Assembly: GCA_037693485.1 (NCBI GenBank)
Contig: CM075354.1
Coordinates: forward strand, 64,837,501-64,901,500
Reading direction: 5' to 3'
Origin: Kitagawia praeruptora
Lineage: Eukaryota; Streptophyta; Magnoliopsida; Apiales; Apiaceae
Length of the DNA stretch: 64,000 nt
The notes beneath the pieces are model-generated. The model was not told where the DNA came from. It searched no databases and saw only the letters and a program-made list of their open reading frames with translations. Shown one piece after another: positions 55,926 through 64,000 of the stretch. Position 1 is the first letter of the stretch, and every line of letters starts with the position of its first letter. The position numbers were made by a program, and so were the translations under genes.

Positions 55926-57982
55926 ATGTCCTCTGATTCTACACATTCTGACCACTTATCTTCAATTCAACCTTCTATGATGCCAATAGGGGAAAGAACT
56001 AGGTCTAGGGTTGTTGTTCCAGACATTGATGAACCTGGAACTATTCTTCTCAAACCTTTGACCTTACCTTCTACAAATCTTCCTACCCCTTCCTTTGTAG
56101 ATTTGGGGGATGATTGGCCCTCTGACGGAGAAGAAGTGTCTAAGCCTGATCATAGTTTGATCCCAGATCCTGATTTTGATAACGAAGTGTCCGTTGAAAG
56201 GGAGTTGTATAAGCAAGAAATTGTACCTTTCTGTGAAAAAATGGATTCTCTTATGACCTTGACTAGGTTAGAGAAATTGTATGAGGAATGTTTTCGTCCA
56301 TCCTGTTCCATTGTTATCCCTAAGCCAGGTGAGAGAGCTCACAAGTTTGATACCAAGATACCTGATCGAGGTATTCCAAATGTTGTAACCTCTGCTGCTT
56401 TCTTCAAAGTTGGTGTATACTTCCCTCTACACCCTTTTCTGAGAGAGGTTCTTGACTTCTATGGCTTGGCCCCTCTCCAATTGACACCTAACTCATATAG
56501 GTTAGCCATTAGTACCTACATTCTGTACACTAGCATGTTCACAACCCCACTATCTGCACATGAATTAGGTTACTTCTTCAGATTGAAGGGCACTGGGAAA
56601 GGTTCTGGTTGTTTCTATCTGACTGCCTGGCCTAGTCATCAAGGCCGATGTATAAAAGGTGTTAAACAGAACTTTGATCAATGGCAAGAGCAGTTCCTTT
56701 ACTGCTTTGATTGCCCCTCTATCCGCTTTGAATTCAATTGCCGCCCATTAATTCCAAAACAGACTGTTCTTAATGGAGCTTGTTTAATGAGAGCTGAAGA
56801 GGCTTTGAAGCACTCTTCGGCCATAAGAGATTGTATGATCCTATTGACCCCTGATAATTTGTCTGCCCTAGGTTTTATACCCTCAGCTTCTGGTATGAGT
56901 TTCCCTGTTGTTGTCCTTTCTTTTCTATTGTTATACACCTGTACTTTTACCTGCTTATTCTGTATATAAATCTCTGATACTTTCTTGTATTTTCTTTCGC
57001 AGATATGGCTCCAAAAGCCCCATCGTTTATCAAAAGGTCCAAGAACGTGGATGAGATTTTCAAGACTGAAACTAAGGAGGTTCCGCTGAATGCAACTCCT
57101 ATTAATCAAATTCCTGGCACTCCTGCTTCCCAAACTACTCATTCTGGTTCTTCAAAGAGGAAGTTTGCTCAGACAACTCTTGACCTCTCAGCAGCTCCTC
57201 AGACTCGCTCGTCAAGGAAAAGCAAAGCAGTAAAAACCGATCCTGATCAATCCTCCAACTTGTTCAAGGACATGATTGACACCCATGTTCCTACAGAGAC
57301 GATAGCTGCCTGGAGTAAGATGAGTTCTACTGAAGCCATGCACGCCATGAGATTTGCTACTGCTCAATCTGCTTTCTTTGCTCTTAGATACTGCGATGAG
57401 TTTGCTGTAAAGACCCAATATGACATCCAACTTCAAGGAGAGATTCGCAAACTCAAAACAGAACTAGCTGCTAGTGAGGATAAGGCAAACATTGTCACTG
57501 CGGCTGTTAGAAATGCAAAGATTGTGGAGACCTCCTTAAGAGATGAGAAAATCGAACTTCAAGGTCAGGTCAAGATCCTTAGGGACGAGAAACTGTCGAT
57601 GTTGGAAAGAACCAATGAACTGGAAGCCCAGGTGGATGCCTTGAATGCTGCTGCTGAAGTTGTGAAGTCATCCATACTTATCAAGGAGAAGGCCAGATAT
57701 GATGAAGGCTATGATGAAGGTATTAATGACTACATACGTTCCACATGGGAGAAGATGCCCAATATAGACTGGTCCCTCCTGGGTGAAGACGTAGTAGGGA
57801 TGATCAAAGATTTCGAGGAGAAAGCTGCTGCTGCAACTTCTGTACCTCCCGTGAAAACGGTTGAGAGGTCTCCAGGTGCCAACCTTGAGACTGCAGAGGT
57901 TCTTGCTCCTGACGTTGTTCAGCCTATCCTTCCAACTCCTCCTGTGGCCACCAAGGGTTCCGATGAGGTTCCTCCTTCGTAA
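55926..57982 (+). CDS. Antisense ORF of the Tat element: Transposase_28-type protein, 648 aa
   Basis: Two exons, 55926-56892 and 57003-57982, with a GT-AG intron (56893-57002); the phases agree (G + AT gives Asp) and the total is 648 codons plus TAA. A further intron probably lies in the 5' UTR. Residues ~150-210 hold V-Y-F-P-L-H-P-F-L-R-E-V-L-D-F-Y-G-L-A-P and Q-L-T-P-N-S-Y-R, the signature of the putative gypsy-type transposon domain (Pfam Transposase_28) found in plant Gypsy elements. Residues ~460-560 look coiled-coil (E-L-E-A-Q-V-D-A-L), followed by a Y-D-E-G-Y-D-E-G motif and a Pro-rich tail. It lies between pol and the 3' LTR but on the opposite strand. Function is unknown; a role in RNA or regulation of the element is a guess. 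Both exons are free of stops. Confidence 0.82.
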
Positions 57983-58529
57983 TTTCAACAAAATCCATAT
58001 GTTCAAACTTTTGATCACTTTTAATAACTTTTGATGAGGTCGCGGGCTCCTCGTAACGCCTCGCAAGATGTATCTTTAAATTTGGTTTCCATGGCCTTCG
58101 TGCCAATAACTTTCATGCTGGTTTTCTGGGTCTCTGTACCCATAACTCTCTTTATGGTGTATGATATTTGCTTTTTGCTGCATACTTTTCTTCAAAACCT
58201 TACGAAATACTACGCTGTTATGCACTAGAGAATAATTCGGCTTCCTTACTCATATGGTCAAGCTTACGTGGGCTAACCCATTGTAAGAAACAGAACACAT
58301 GCATATTTCCACTTGTCTATTCTCAAAATAAATGCAACGAACTCCAGCTGAATTGTAAAACTTGGAACCTCTGTGTTTATATTTTGTATCAATAATCTAA
58401 ACCGTAGCCTTCTTTAATAATTTCTTCTTCATCAAGACCAGGTTCCTCAAGTATTAATCCTGCAAAATAAGCATAAAACAAAAAACAGTTAACGTTAGTA
58501 GAAGCTTTCTCTTGTTTAATTCGGGTCAT

Positions 58530-58772
58530 CTCTTGGAAAGGTTGCCTGCTTGGCTCCCAATCCTAATCTCTAGGTCCCAACATGCCTCGAGGCATGTTGG
58601 TTCCTTTTTTCTCTTGGAAAGGTAACCTGCTTGGTTCCCAATCCTATTCTTTAGGTTCCAACATGCCTCGAGGCATGTTGGTTCCTTTTTTCTCTTGGAA
58701 AGGTAACCTGCTTGGTTCCCAATCCTATTCTTTAGGTTCCAACATGCCTCGAGGCATGTTGGTTCCTTTTTG
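58530..58772 (+). repeat. 81-bp tandem repeat, three copies, each with a palindrome
   Basis: Units start at 58530, 58611 and 58692. Each carries CTCTTGGAAAGGT and a perfect palindrome with core CATGCCTCGAGGCATG inside CCAA...TTGG. They lie in the Tat interior between the antisense gene and pol. Confidence 0.93.
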
Positions 58773-59067
58773 TGCCTCGAGGCGAGTCTAGGAACCTGTG
58801 TGCCGTTCTGGGAGTCCACACAGATTCCTCTTCTCCATGTGTCAGGCTAGACATCTTATGAAGGTAAATGCTAAGGATTTTATCCCTTCTTCCCATGTGC
58901 CAAAGGCGGTTCCACATGAGGGAGAGCTTATTAGGCCTCTCTTTAAGGTGCCTTTTGTCAGGACTTTAGATGCCTTTTGTCAGGACTTTAATTCACGTGC
59001 TCAAGGAACTTGAGGCTTTTGGCAACAATGTCGTGCTCAGTCAACTGAGGCTTTTTAATCTCATTTG

Positions 59068-59556
59068 CTCAGGAAGCTACCTGAAGCTTTTCTCGTGCCC
59101 AGGAAGCTACCTGGGACTTTTTCTCGATGCCCAGGAAGCTACCTGGGGCTTTGCTCAATGCCCAGGAAGCTACCTGGGGCTTTGCTCAATGCCCAGGAAG
59201 CTACCTGGGGCTTTGCTCAATGCCCAGGAAGCTACCTGGGGCTTTGCTCGATGCCCAGGAAGCTACCTGGGGCTTTGCTCGATGCCCAGGAAGCTACCTG
59301 GGGCTTTGCTCGATGCCCAGGAAGCTACCTGGGGCTTTGCTCAATGCCCAGGAAGCTACCTGGGGCTTTGCTCGATGCCCAGGAAGCTACCTGGGGCTTT
59401 GCTCGATGCCCAGGAAGCTACCTGGGGCTTTGCTCAATGCCCAGGAAGCTACCTGGGGCTTTGCTCGATGCCCAGGAAGCTACCTGGGGCTTTGATCAAT
59501 GCCCAGGAAGCTACCTGGGGCTTTGCTCGATGCCCAGGAAGCTACCTGGGACTTTT
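59068..59556 (+). repeat. 31-bp tandem array, about 15 copies
   Basis: Unit GCCCAGGAAGCTACCTGGGG plus CTTTGCTC(A/G)AT, period exactly 31 bp from 59130 to about 59550, with diverged units at the left end. Each unit contains the near-palindrome CCAGGAAGCTACCTGG. Because 31 is not a multiple of 3, all three plus frames stay open (212, 177 and 122 codons) with the same peptide in shifted order; this is a repeat effect. Confidence 0.95.
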
Positions 59557-60085
59557 ATCCTTTTCTCAACAATCTGTCCACAAGCTAATTCTGATTAATC
59601 AATCGTAGTCTGCACATTCTGTCAATTCATATTCATACTTCACACATACTGTCAATGCTACAGGAACCTGTCAGCTTAGGTAACCTGTAAAATGCAACAC
59701 AATGCTACAGGAACCTGTTAATCTAGGTAACCTGTTTCAAAAATTTCAAATTGGCATATAAAATATCAAATCATAGCATGTGCAATACTGTCTAAGTAGG
59801 AATACTACCCCCCCAGTTCTTTTGGGTAATGATTATTACGTAAAAGAACTATTAAGGAGCTATAGCTGCAAATAATGCACTCAAAATATTCAACGTAGAG
59901 CTATACATCGCTCAATACTTAAAAAAAAAATCGTCTTGCAAGTAGAGAGGTTCACATTAAGTACCCCCCGAGTACATGCATAATTAAATACTGGAATCAA
60001 AATACTGGTCAGCTATAACTAATAAGCTGCCTTTATTCTGGGGCTGAAAGAGCCTTACTTTTCCTAAGAAAAACACATAAAAGAA
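59557..60085. other. Non-coding stretch after the pol stop
   Basis: AT-rich Tat interior with repeated CAGGAACCTGT and GGTAACCTGT words at 59661-59735. A C-tract near 59809-59814 and the TACCCCCCGAG at 59962-59972 resemble the polypurine region on the minus strand. No open frame. Confidence 0.5.
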
Positions 60086-63000
60086 TTACTGATAATACTT
60101 CTTGAGATGTTCTGCATTCCAAGCTCTTGGAATGAGGTTCCCATCCATATCCATCAAGTGGTAGGTTCCTTCCCAAATTGCTGACTTTATCTGGTAAGGT
60201 CCCTCCCAATTTGCTCCAAAGGCTCCATGCGCCAGAACCCTGGTATTTGGCATGACTTTCCTCAAAACTAGGTCTCCAACCTTGAAAGGTCTTGCCTTCA
60301 CCTTTTTGTCGTAATACCTTCGAACTCTCTGTTGATATGCTGCTAACTTCACTTGTGAATCTGCTCTCAACTCTTCGACCATGTCCAAATACAGTCTATG
60401 ATTGACCTCATTGCTCTCGGGATCAAAATACTTTCTTCTCAAGGAACCTGTTCCAACTTCCACAGGTACCATAGCTTCACAACCATAAGTTAGGGAAAAG
60501 GGAGACTCACCAGTTGTAGTTCTAGGCGTGGTGTTATACGACCACAAGACTCCAGGAAGCTCCTCTGGCCAGCTTCCTTTCTTATCTTCAAGCCTTGTCT
60601 TCAAAGTGTGCTTGATAATCTTATTCACTGCTTCAGTCTGTCCATTACTCTGCGGATAATATACTGCTGAAAATGATTTTTGGATTCCAAACTGCTCACA
60701 TAATCCTCTAAGCTCTCTACTATCGAACTGCTTCCCATTATCAGAAATCAGTTTCTGTGGAATGCCAAACCTGCATACAATGGCTCGAAACACAAACTCA
60801 GTCAATTTTGACGCTGTAATCTTAGCAAGTGGTTCTGCTTCGGCCCACTTTGTAAAGTAATCGACTGCAACCACTGCGTATTTCACTCCTCCTTTTCCTT
60901 TCGGGAGCTCTCCAATGAGATCTATTCCCCAAACAGCGAATGGCCAAGGGCTAACAATCGGTTTAATAGGGGCTACAGGACGACTATCAAAATTGGCAAA
61001 CCTCTGACAATTACTGCATGCCTGCACGAACTTTGTAGCATCTGCTTTGATGGTTGGCCAATAATATCCTTGTCGAAGGACTTTCATGGCTAAAGAATTA
61101 CCCCCCGAGTGATTTCCACATACTCCTTCATGAATCTCCTCGAGGATATACTTGCATTGTTCTCCAGCTACACACTTGAGCAAAGGCTGATTGAATCCTC
61201 GTTTATACAGAACTCCATCATAAATTACATACCTGGCTGCATGATACCTCAGCTTCCTGAAATCACTTTGATCGGGAGGTAGCTCTCCTTTGTCCAGGTA
61301 ACGATGTATTGGGGTCATCCAGGAATCTTCAACTGGAAATTCAATGTCCATTACCTCTTCCTTGAAAACACTTGGTTGCTCCTGGATTTGAAGTGGAATT
61401 ACTCCCAATAACGTGGATTCTCTCTGTGACCCTAGCTTGGCCAATGCATCCGCCTTGGTATTCTTTCCTCGAGGTACCTGATCCAACTTCACCTCTTTGA
61501 ACCTTGCGATCAACTCCTGGGAGTACCTCAAATATAAGTCTGTTCTTGGCCCTCTCGCCTGAAAACCACCACGAATCTGCCAAACTACTAACATCGAATC
61601 GCTAAACACTCTGATATTCTCTACTTTCATCTCCAAAGCCAACTTGAGGCCTGCAATCAATGCCTCATATTCTGCATCATTGTTCGTGGCTTTAAAAGCA
61701 AAATGAATCGAGCTATAGAGTTGGTGTCCTTCTGGACTAACTAGTTCTATGCCTGCACCTGCTCCACCACTGTTAGCAGCTCCATCTACATACAGTGTCC
61801 ACCAGGGTGCACAGTTGTCATTGTCTGCCTGTTTTTCCACCACCTCTTTTGGCCCCTCTTGGCCAGTAACCTCTACATGAGGTGGAAACTCGATTAAGAA
61901 ATCTGCTAAAGCTTGAGCTTTAATTGCTGTCTTTGGCTTATATTCTATGTCGAACTGTCCTAGCTCCACAGCCCATTTTAACATTCTTCCAGAAGTTTCT
62001 GGCCTATGCATCACTTGCTTAAGTGGATATGAGGTTCTCACCTCAATCTTGTGAGCTTGGAAATAAGGTCGTAGCTTTCTGGAAGCCAGAATCAATGCGA
62101 AAACCAGCTTCTCCATTCCTGTGTACCTCGTTTCTGCATCAAGTAACCTTTTACTAACATAGTAAACTGGGCTTTGCTGTCCATTCTCTTCTCGAACCAG
62201 AACTGCACTAATGGAATACTCTGACATAGCCAAATAAAGTATCAATGTTTCTCCATCCACAGGTTTGGCTAACAGTGGGGGGCTCCCCAAATGCTCCTTT
62301 AGCTTTCCAAACGCTATCTCACATTCTGCGGTCCACTCGAATTTGTTTCCTTTCTTTATAGCTTTAAAGAACTCCTGACACTTATCAGTGGACCTCGAAA
62401 TGAATCTATTCAAGGCTGCAACCCTTCCTGTAAGAGACTGAACCTCTCTCACAGTTCTCGGTGACCTCATATCAATCAACGCTTTAATCTTGGCTGGGTT
62501 GGCTTCGATACCCCTGTGGTTTACCATGAAACCCAGAAACTTTCCTGATTCTACTCCAAACACACACTTTTGAGGGTTCAGCTTCATTCTGTACTTCCGC
62601 AAGATTCCAAACATTTCTTCTAAGTGCTTCACATGGTCAACAGCTTCCTTAGACTTAACTAGCATATCATCCACATATACTTCCATAGTATGGCCAATTT
62701 GGTCTTTAAACATCATATTCACTAACCGTTGGTATGTGGCTCCAGCATTAATCAATCCAAATGGCATGCATACATAGCAATAAAGACCTCTATCCGCAAT
62801 AAAAGAAGTATGCTCTTGGTCAGGTTCATACATAGGGATTTGATTGTAACCTGAATATGCATCCATGAAGCTGAGGAGGGCATGTCCAGCTGTTGCATCC
62901 ACTAACTGATCAATCCGTGGTAGTGGGAAGCTGTCCTTCGGGCATGCTTTGTTGAGATCTGTGAAGTCTACACAGGTTCTCCATTTTCCATTAGGTTTCT

Positions 63001-64000
63001 TTACCAAAACAGGATTTGCCAACCATACTGGGTAAAAAGATTCTTTAACTAATCCTGCATCCAATAATCTGTCGACCTCTTCTTTCAATGCCTGAGCTCT
63101 TTCTCCACTAACTGGCCTTCGCTTCTGTCTCACTCCTTTCTTTTCTGGATCAATATTCAACTTATGACACATGACCCTTGGATCTATCCCTTCCATATCT
63201 GCATGACACCATGCGAACACATCCAGGTTCTTGCCCAAAAAGGTAATGAGGGATTCCTTTAAGGCTGGATCGAGTTGAGCTCCAATCTTCAACACCTTTG
63301 TACCATCTTTGTCATTGATCTTCACATCCAGAGTTTCACCAGCTGGTCCAGCCTTAACCATGGTTTCTGGCATTCGAGGGTCCAAGTCTACCTCCATCTC
63401 CGTAGTTGAGTCCTCTTGAGGTTCCTGGACGGTAGACGGTTCCTGCACTTCATGCATGACATTCCTTCTCTTTGATGCTGGCTGACTGTCTTCATTGCTT
63501 CCATTATGTTTCAGTTTTCGGGGTTTTTCTTCATCCAATCCTTCTACCATACACACGTCACCATCCTTGTCTGTAGGGGGTGCACTTTCTATCAGTAAGT
63601 AAGGGGTATCCGGTCCCCGAAAAACTGGAATCTCAGCATGAGGTTCCTCTTCTATGATCTCTTCAATTCTGATAGCTCTACAGGATGCTGACACAAAACC
63701 TTCCAAGGGCGTACTACGCAGGTCGAGTGTTATTTTATCTGGGTTCTTTCCTGGAAAACTATCAGGAACCTTGTCCATAGGTTCAGGCAATTTAGCAGCT
63801 CTAGCAGCATGTTGCAAAGCTTTGGTGTAACACTCTCTAGACTCATACTGACATCCTCGAACTATACCAACTCCATTTGGTGTCGGGAACTTCATAGTGA
63901 GGTGGTAAATGGAGGTTATTACCCTCATCTCCTTCAAAATGGGTCTTCCCAAAATAGCATTGTAATTCATATTCTCTTCTATAACGATGAATTCTGCCAA
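60086..64000 (-). CDS. pol: Tat-type pol, partial at the 5' end (1304 codons seen)
   Basis: The frame runs from the window end (codon 1 = 64000-63998) to a stop at 60088-60086 with no break. Residue ~13-20: Y-N-A-I-L-G-R-P, the last part of the aspartic protease; its D-T/S-G is outside. RT from ~300: F-T-D-L-N-K-A-C-P near 347 and Y-V-D-D-M at 442. First RNase H ~585-710, where L-Y-L-A-M-S replaces the usual Asp motif and R-T-S-Y-P-L replaces the usual T-D, so it is probably inactive. Second, archaeal-type RNase H ~733-860 keeps Y-V-D-G-A, N-D-A-E-Y-E-A, F-S-D-S and A-D-A-L. Integrase: H-S-G...C-S-N-C-Q (963-1000), D in W-G-I-D (~1026), D in I-S-D-N-G (~1087), E in G-Q-T-E-A (~1123), and a W-E-G-P-Y motif near 1265. 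The linker 60-240 is acidic. It is a polyprotein for reverse transcription and integration. Confidence 0.93.
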   Translation of the reverse strand: MAEFIVIEENMNYNAILGRPILKEMRVITSIYHLTMKFPTPNGVGIVRGCQYESRECYTKALQHAARAAKLPEPMDKVPDSFPGKNPDKITLDLRSTPLEGFVSASCRAIRIEEIIEEEPHAEIPVFRGPDTPYLLIESAPPTDKDGDVCMVEGLDEEKPRKLKHNGSNEDSQPASKRRNVMHEVQEPSTVQEPQEDSTTEMEVDLDPRMPETMVKAGPAGETLDVKINDKDGTKVLKIGAQLDPALKESLITFLGKNLDVFAWCHADMEGIDPRVMCHKLNIDPEKKGVRQKRRPVSGERAQALKEEVDRLLDAGLVKESFYPVWLANPVLVKKPNGKWRTCVDFTDLNKACPKDSFPLPRIDQLVDATAGHALLSFMDAYSGYNQIPMYEPDQEHTSFIADRGLYCYVCMPFGLINAGATYQRLVNMMFKDQIGHTMEVYVDDMLVKSKEAVDHVKHLEEMFGILRKYRMKLNPQKCVFGVESGKFLGFMVNHRGIEANPAKIKALIDMRSPRTVREVQSLTGRVAALNRFISRSTDKCQEFFKAIKKGNKFEWTAECEIAFGKLKEHLGSPPLLAKPVDGETLILYLAMSEYSISAVLVREENGQQSPVYYVSKRLLDAETRYTGMEKLVFALILASRKLRPYFQAHKIEVRTSYPLKQVMHRPETSGRMLKWAVELGQFDIEYKPKTAIKAQALADFLIEFPPHVEVTGQEGPKEVVEKQADNDNCAPWWTLYVDGAANSGGAGAGIELVSPEGHQLYSSIHFAFKATNNDAEYEALIAGLKLALEMKVENIRVFSDSMLVVWQIRGGFQARGPRTDLYLRYSQELIARFKEVKLDQVPRGKNTKADALAKLGSQRESTLLGVIPLQIQEQPSVFKEEVMDIEFPVEDSWMTPIHRYLDKGELPPDQSDFRKLRYHAARYVIYDGVLYKRGFNQPLLKCVAGEQCKYILEEIHEGVCGNHSGGNSLAMKVLRQGYYWPTIKADATKFVQACSNCQRFANFDSRPVAPIKPIVSPWPFAVWGIDLIGELPKGKGGVKYAVVAVDYFTKWAEAEPLAKITASKLTEFVFRAIVCRFGIPQKLISDNGKQFDSRELRGLCEQFGIQKSFSAVYYPQSNGQTEAVNKIIKHTLKTRLEDKKGSWPEELPGVLWSYNTTPRTTTGESPFSLTYGCEAMVPVEVGTGSLRRKYFDPESNEVNHRLYLDMVEELRADSQVKLAAYQQRVRRYYDKKVKARPFKVGDLVLRKVMPNTRVLAHGAFGANWEGPYQIKSAIWEGTYHLMDMDGNLIPRAWNAEHLKKYYQ

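Larger units (their letters stand above)
53996..64000 (-). mobile_element. Tat-type Ty3/Gypsy retrotransposon, minus orientation, 5' part outside the window
   Basis: From its 3' end: LTR 53996-54861, polypurine tract 54862-54877, an antisense spliced gene (plus strand, 55926-57982), tandem-repeat zones (58530-59560), then pol (64000-60086). gag, most of the protease and the 5' LTR lie beyond the window. Two RNase H domains in pol and an antisense ORF downstream of pol are hallmarks of the Tat lineage (Ogre/Grande/Retand relatives). Confidence 0.88.

Noticed and set aside
57668..58066. 132-codon minus-strand frame over the second exon of the antisense gene
   Set aside because: Shadow of the plus-strand frame, which has the splice sites, the domain match and the longer open reading.
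59068..59556. CRISPR-like regular array
   Set aside because: Units are directly adjacent with no unique spacers, and the context is a plant Gypsy element.
58970..59608. 212-codon repetitive protein
   Set aside because: All three frames of the 31-bp array are open with the same peptide order, which is a property of the period and not of coding.

Overview
This 64 kb window is nuclear DNA of a flowering plant, most likely a eudicot. The signs are long AT-rich spacers, genes split by GT-AG introns, a cytokinin-response-factor-like AP2/ERF gene, a REM-type B3 gene, and nested retrotransposons of the plant-specific Sirevirus (Copia) and Tat (Gypsy) types. I cannot name the species from sequence alone. 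Roughly two thirds of the window is transposon-derived.

Left part (1-18.3 kb): AT-rich spacer, then a rearranged block on the minus strand (Helitron, truncated Mutator-like element, degenerate Copia gag with its LTR). Next comes an 11-exon gene on the plus strand (8088-16310, 329 codons plus stop). It encodes a small protein with two tandem LisH-type modules, like the N-terminus of LEUNIG and SSDP proteins but without WD40 repeats. Its 4.6 kb second intron holds a Mutator-like element, a Helitron, a MITE and a SINE. About 1.1 kb of that intron is repeated almost identically in inverted orientation 5.5 kb upstream.

Middle (18.3-31.3 kb): a Mutator-like element (18287-31260, 10-bp target duplication) carries a young, near-complete Sirevirus-like Copia element (18355-30439, 5-bp target duplication) inside its left terminal repeat. 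The Copia LTRs are almost identical, yet pol carries two in-frame stops and sits in a different frame from gag.

32-43.9 kb: one intact CRF-like ERF gene (35683-36108, minus) with a train of decayed tandem copies downstream of it; a seven-exon REM-like B3 gene (38884-42117, minus) with a nonsense codon in its fifth exon and a probable solo LTR in its first intron; and the 3' end of an unidentified minus-strand gene cut off by retrotransposon insertion at 43907.

43.9-64 kb: a Tat-type Gypsy element in minus orientation (53996 to beyond the window end) has a dual-RNase H pol. It also has a spliced antisense gene with its own TATA box (Transposase_28-type protein, 648 aa), and hypervariable tandem repeats between the two. 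A large coding-free LTR element of related ends (LARD-like, 43908-53992) inserted within 2 bp of the outer end of the Tat 3' LTR. No rRNA, tRNA or CRISPR feature was recognised by eye.
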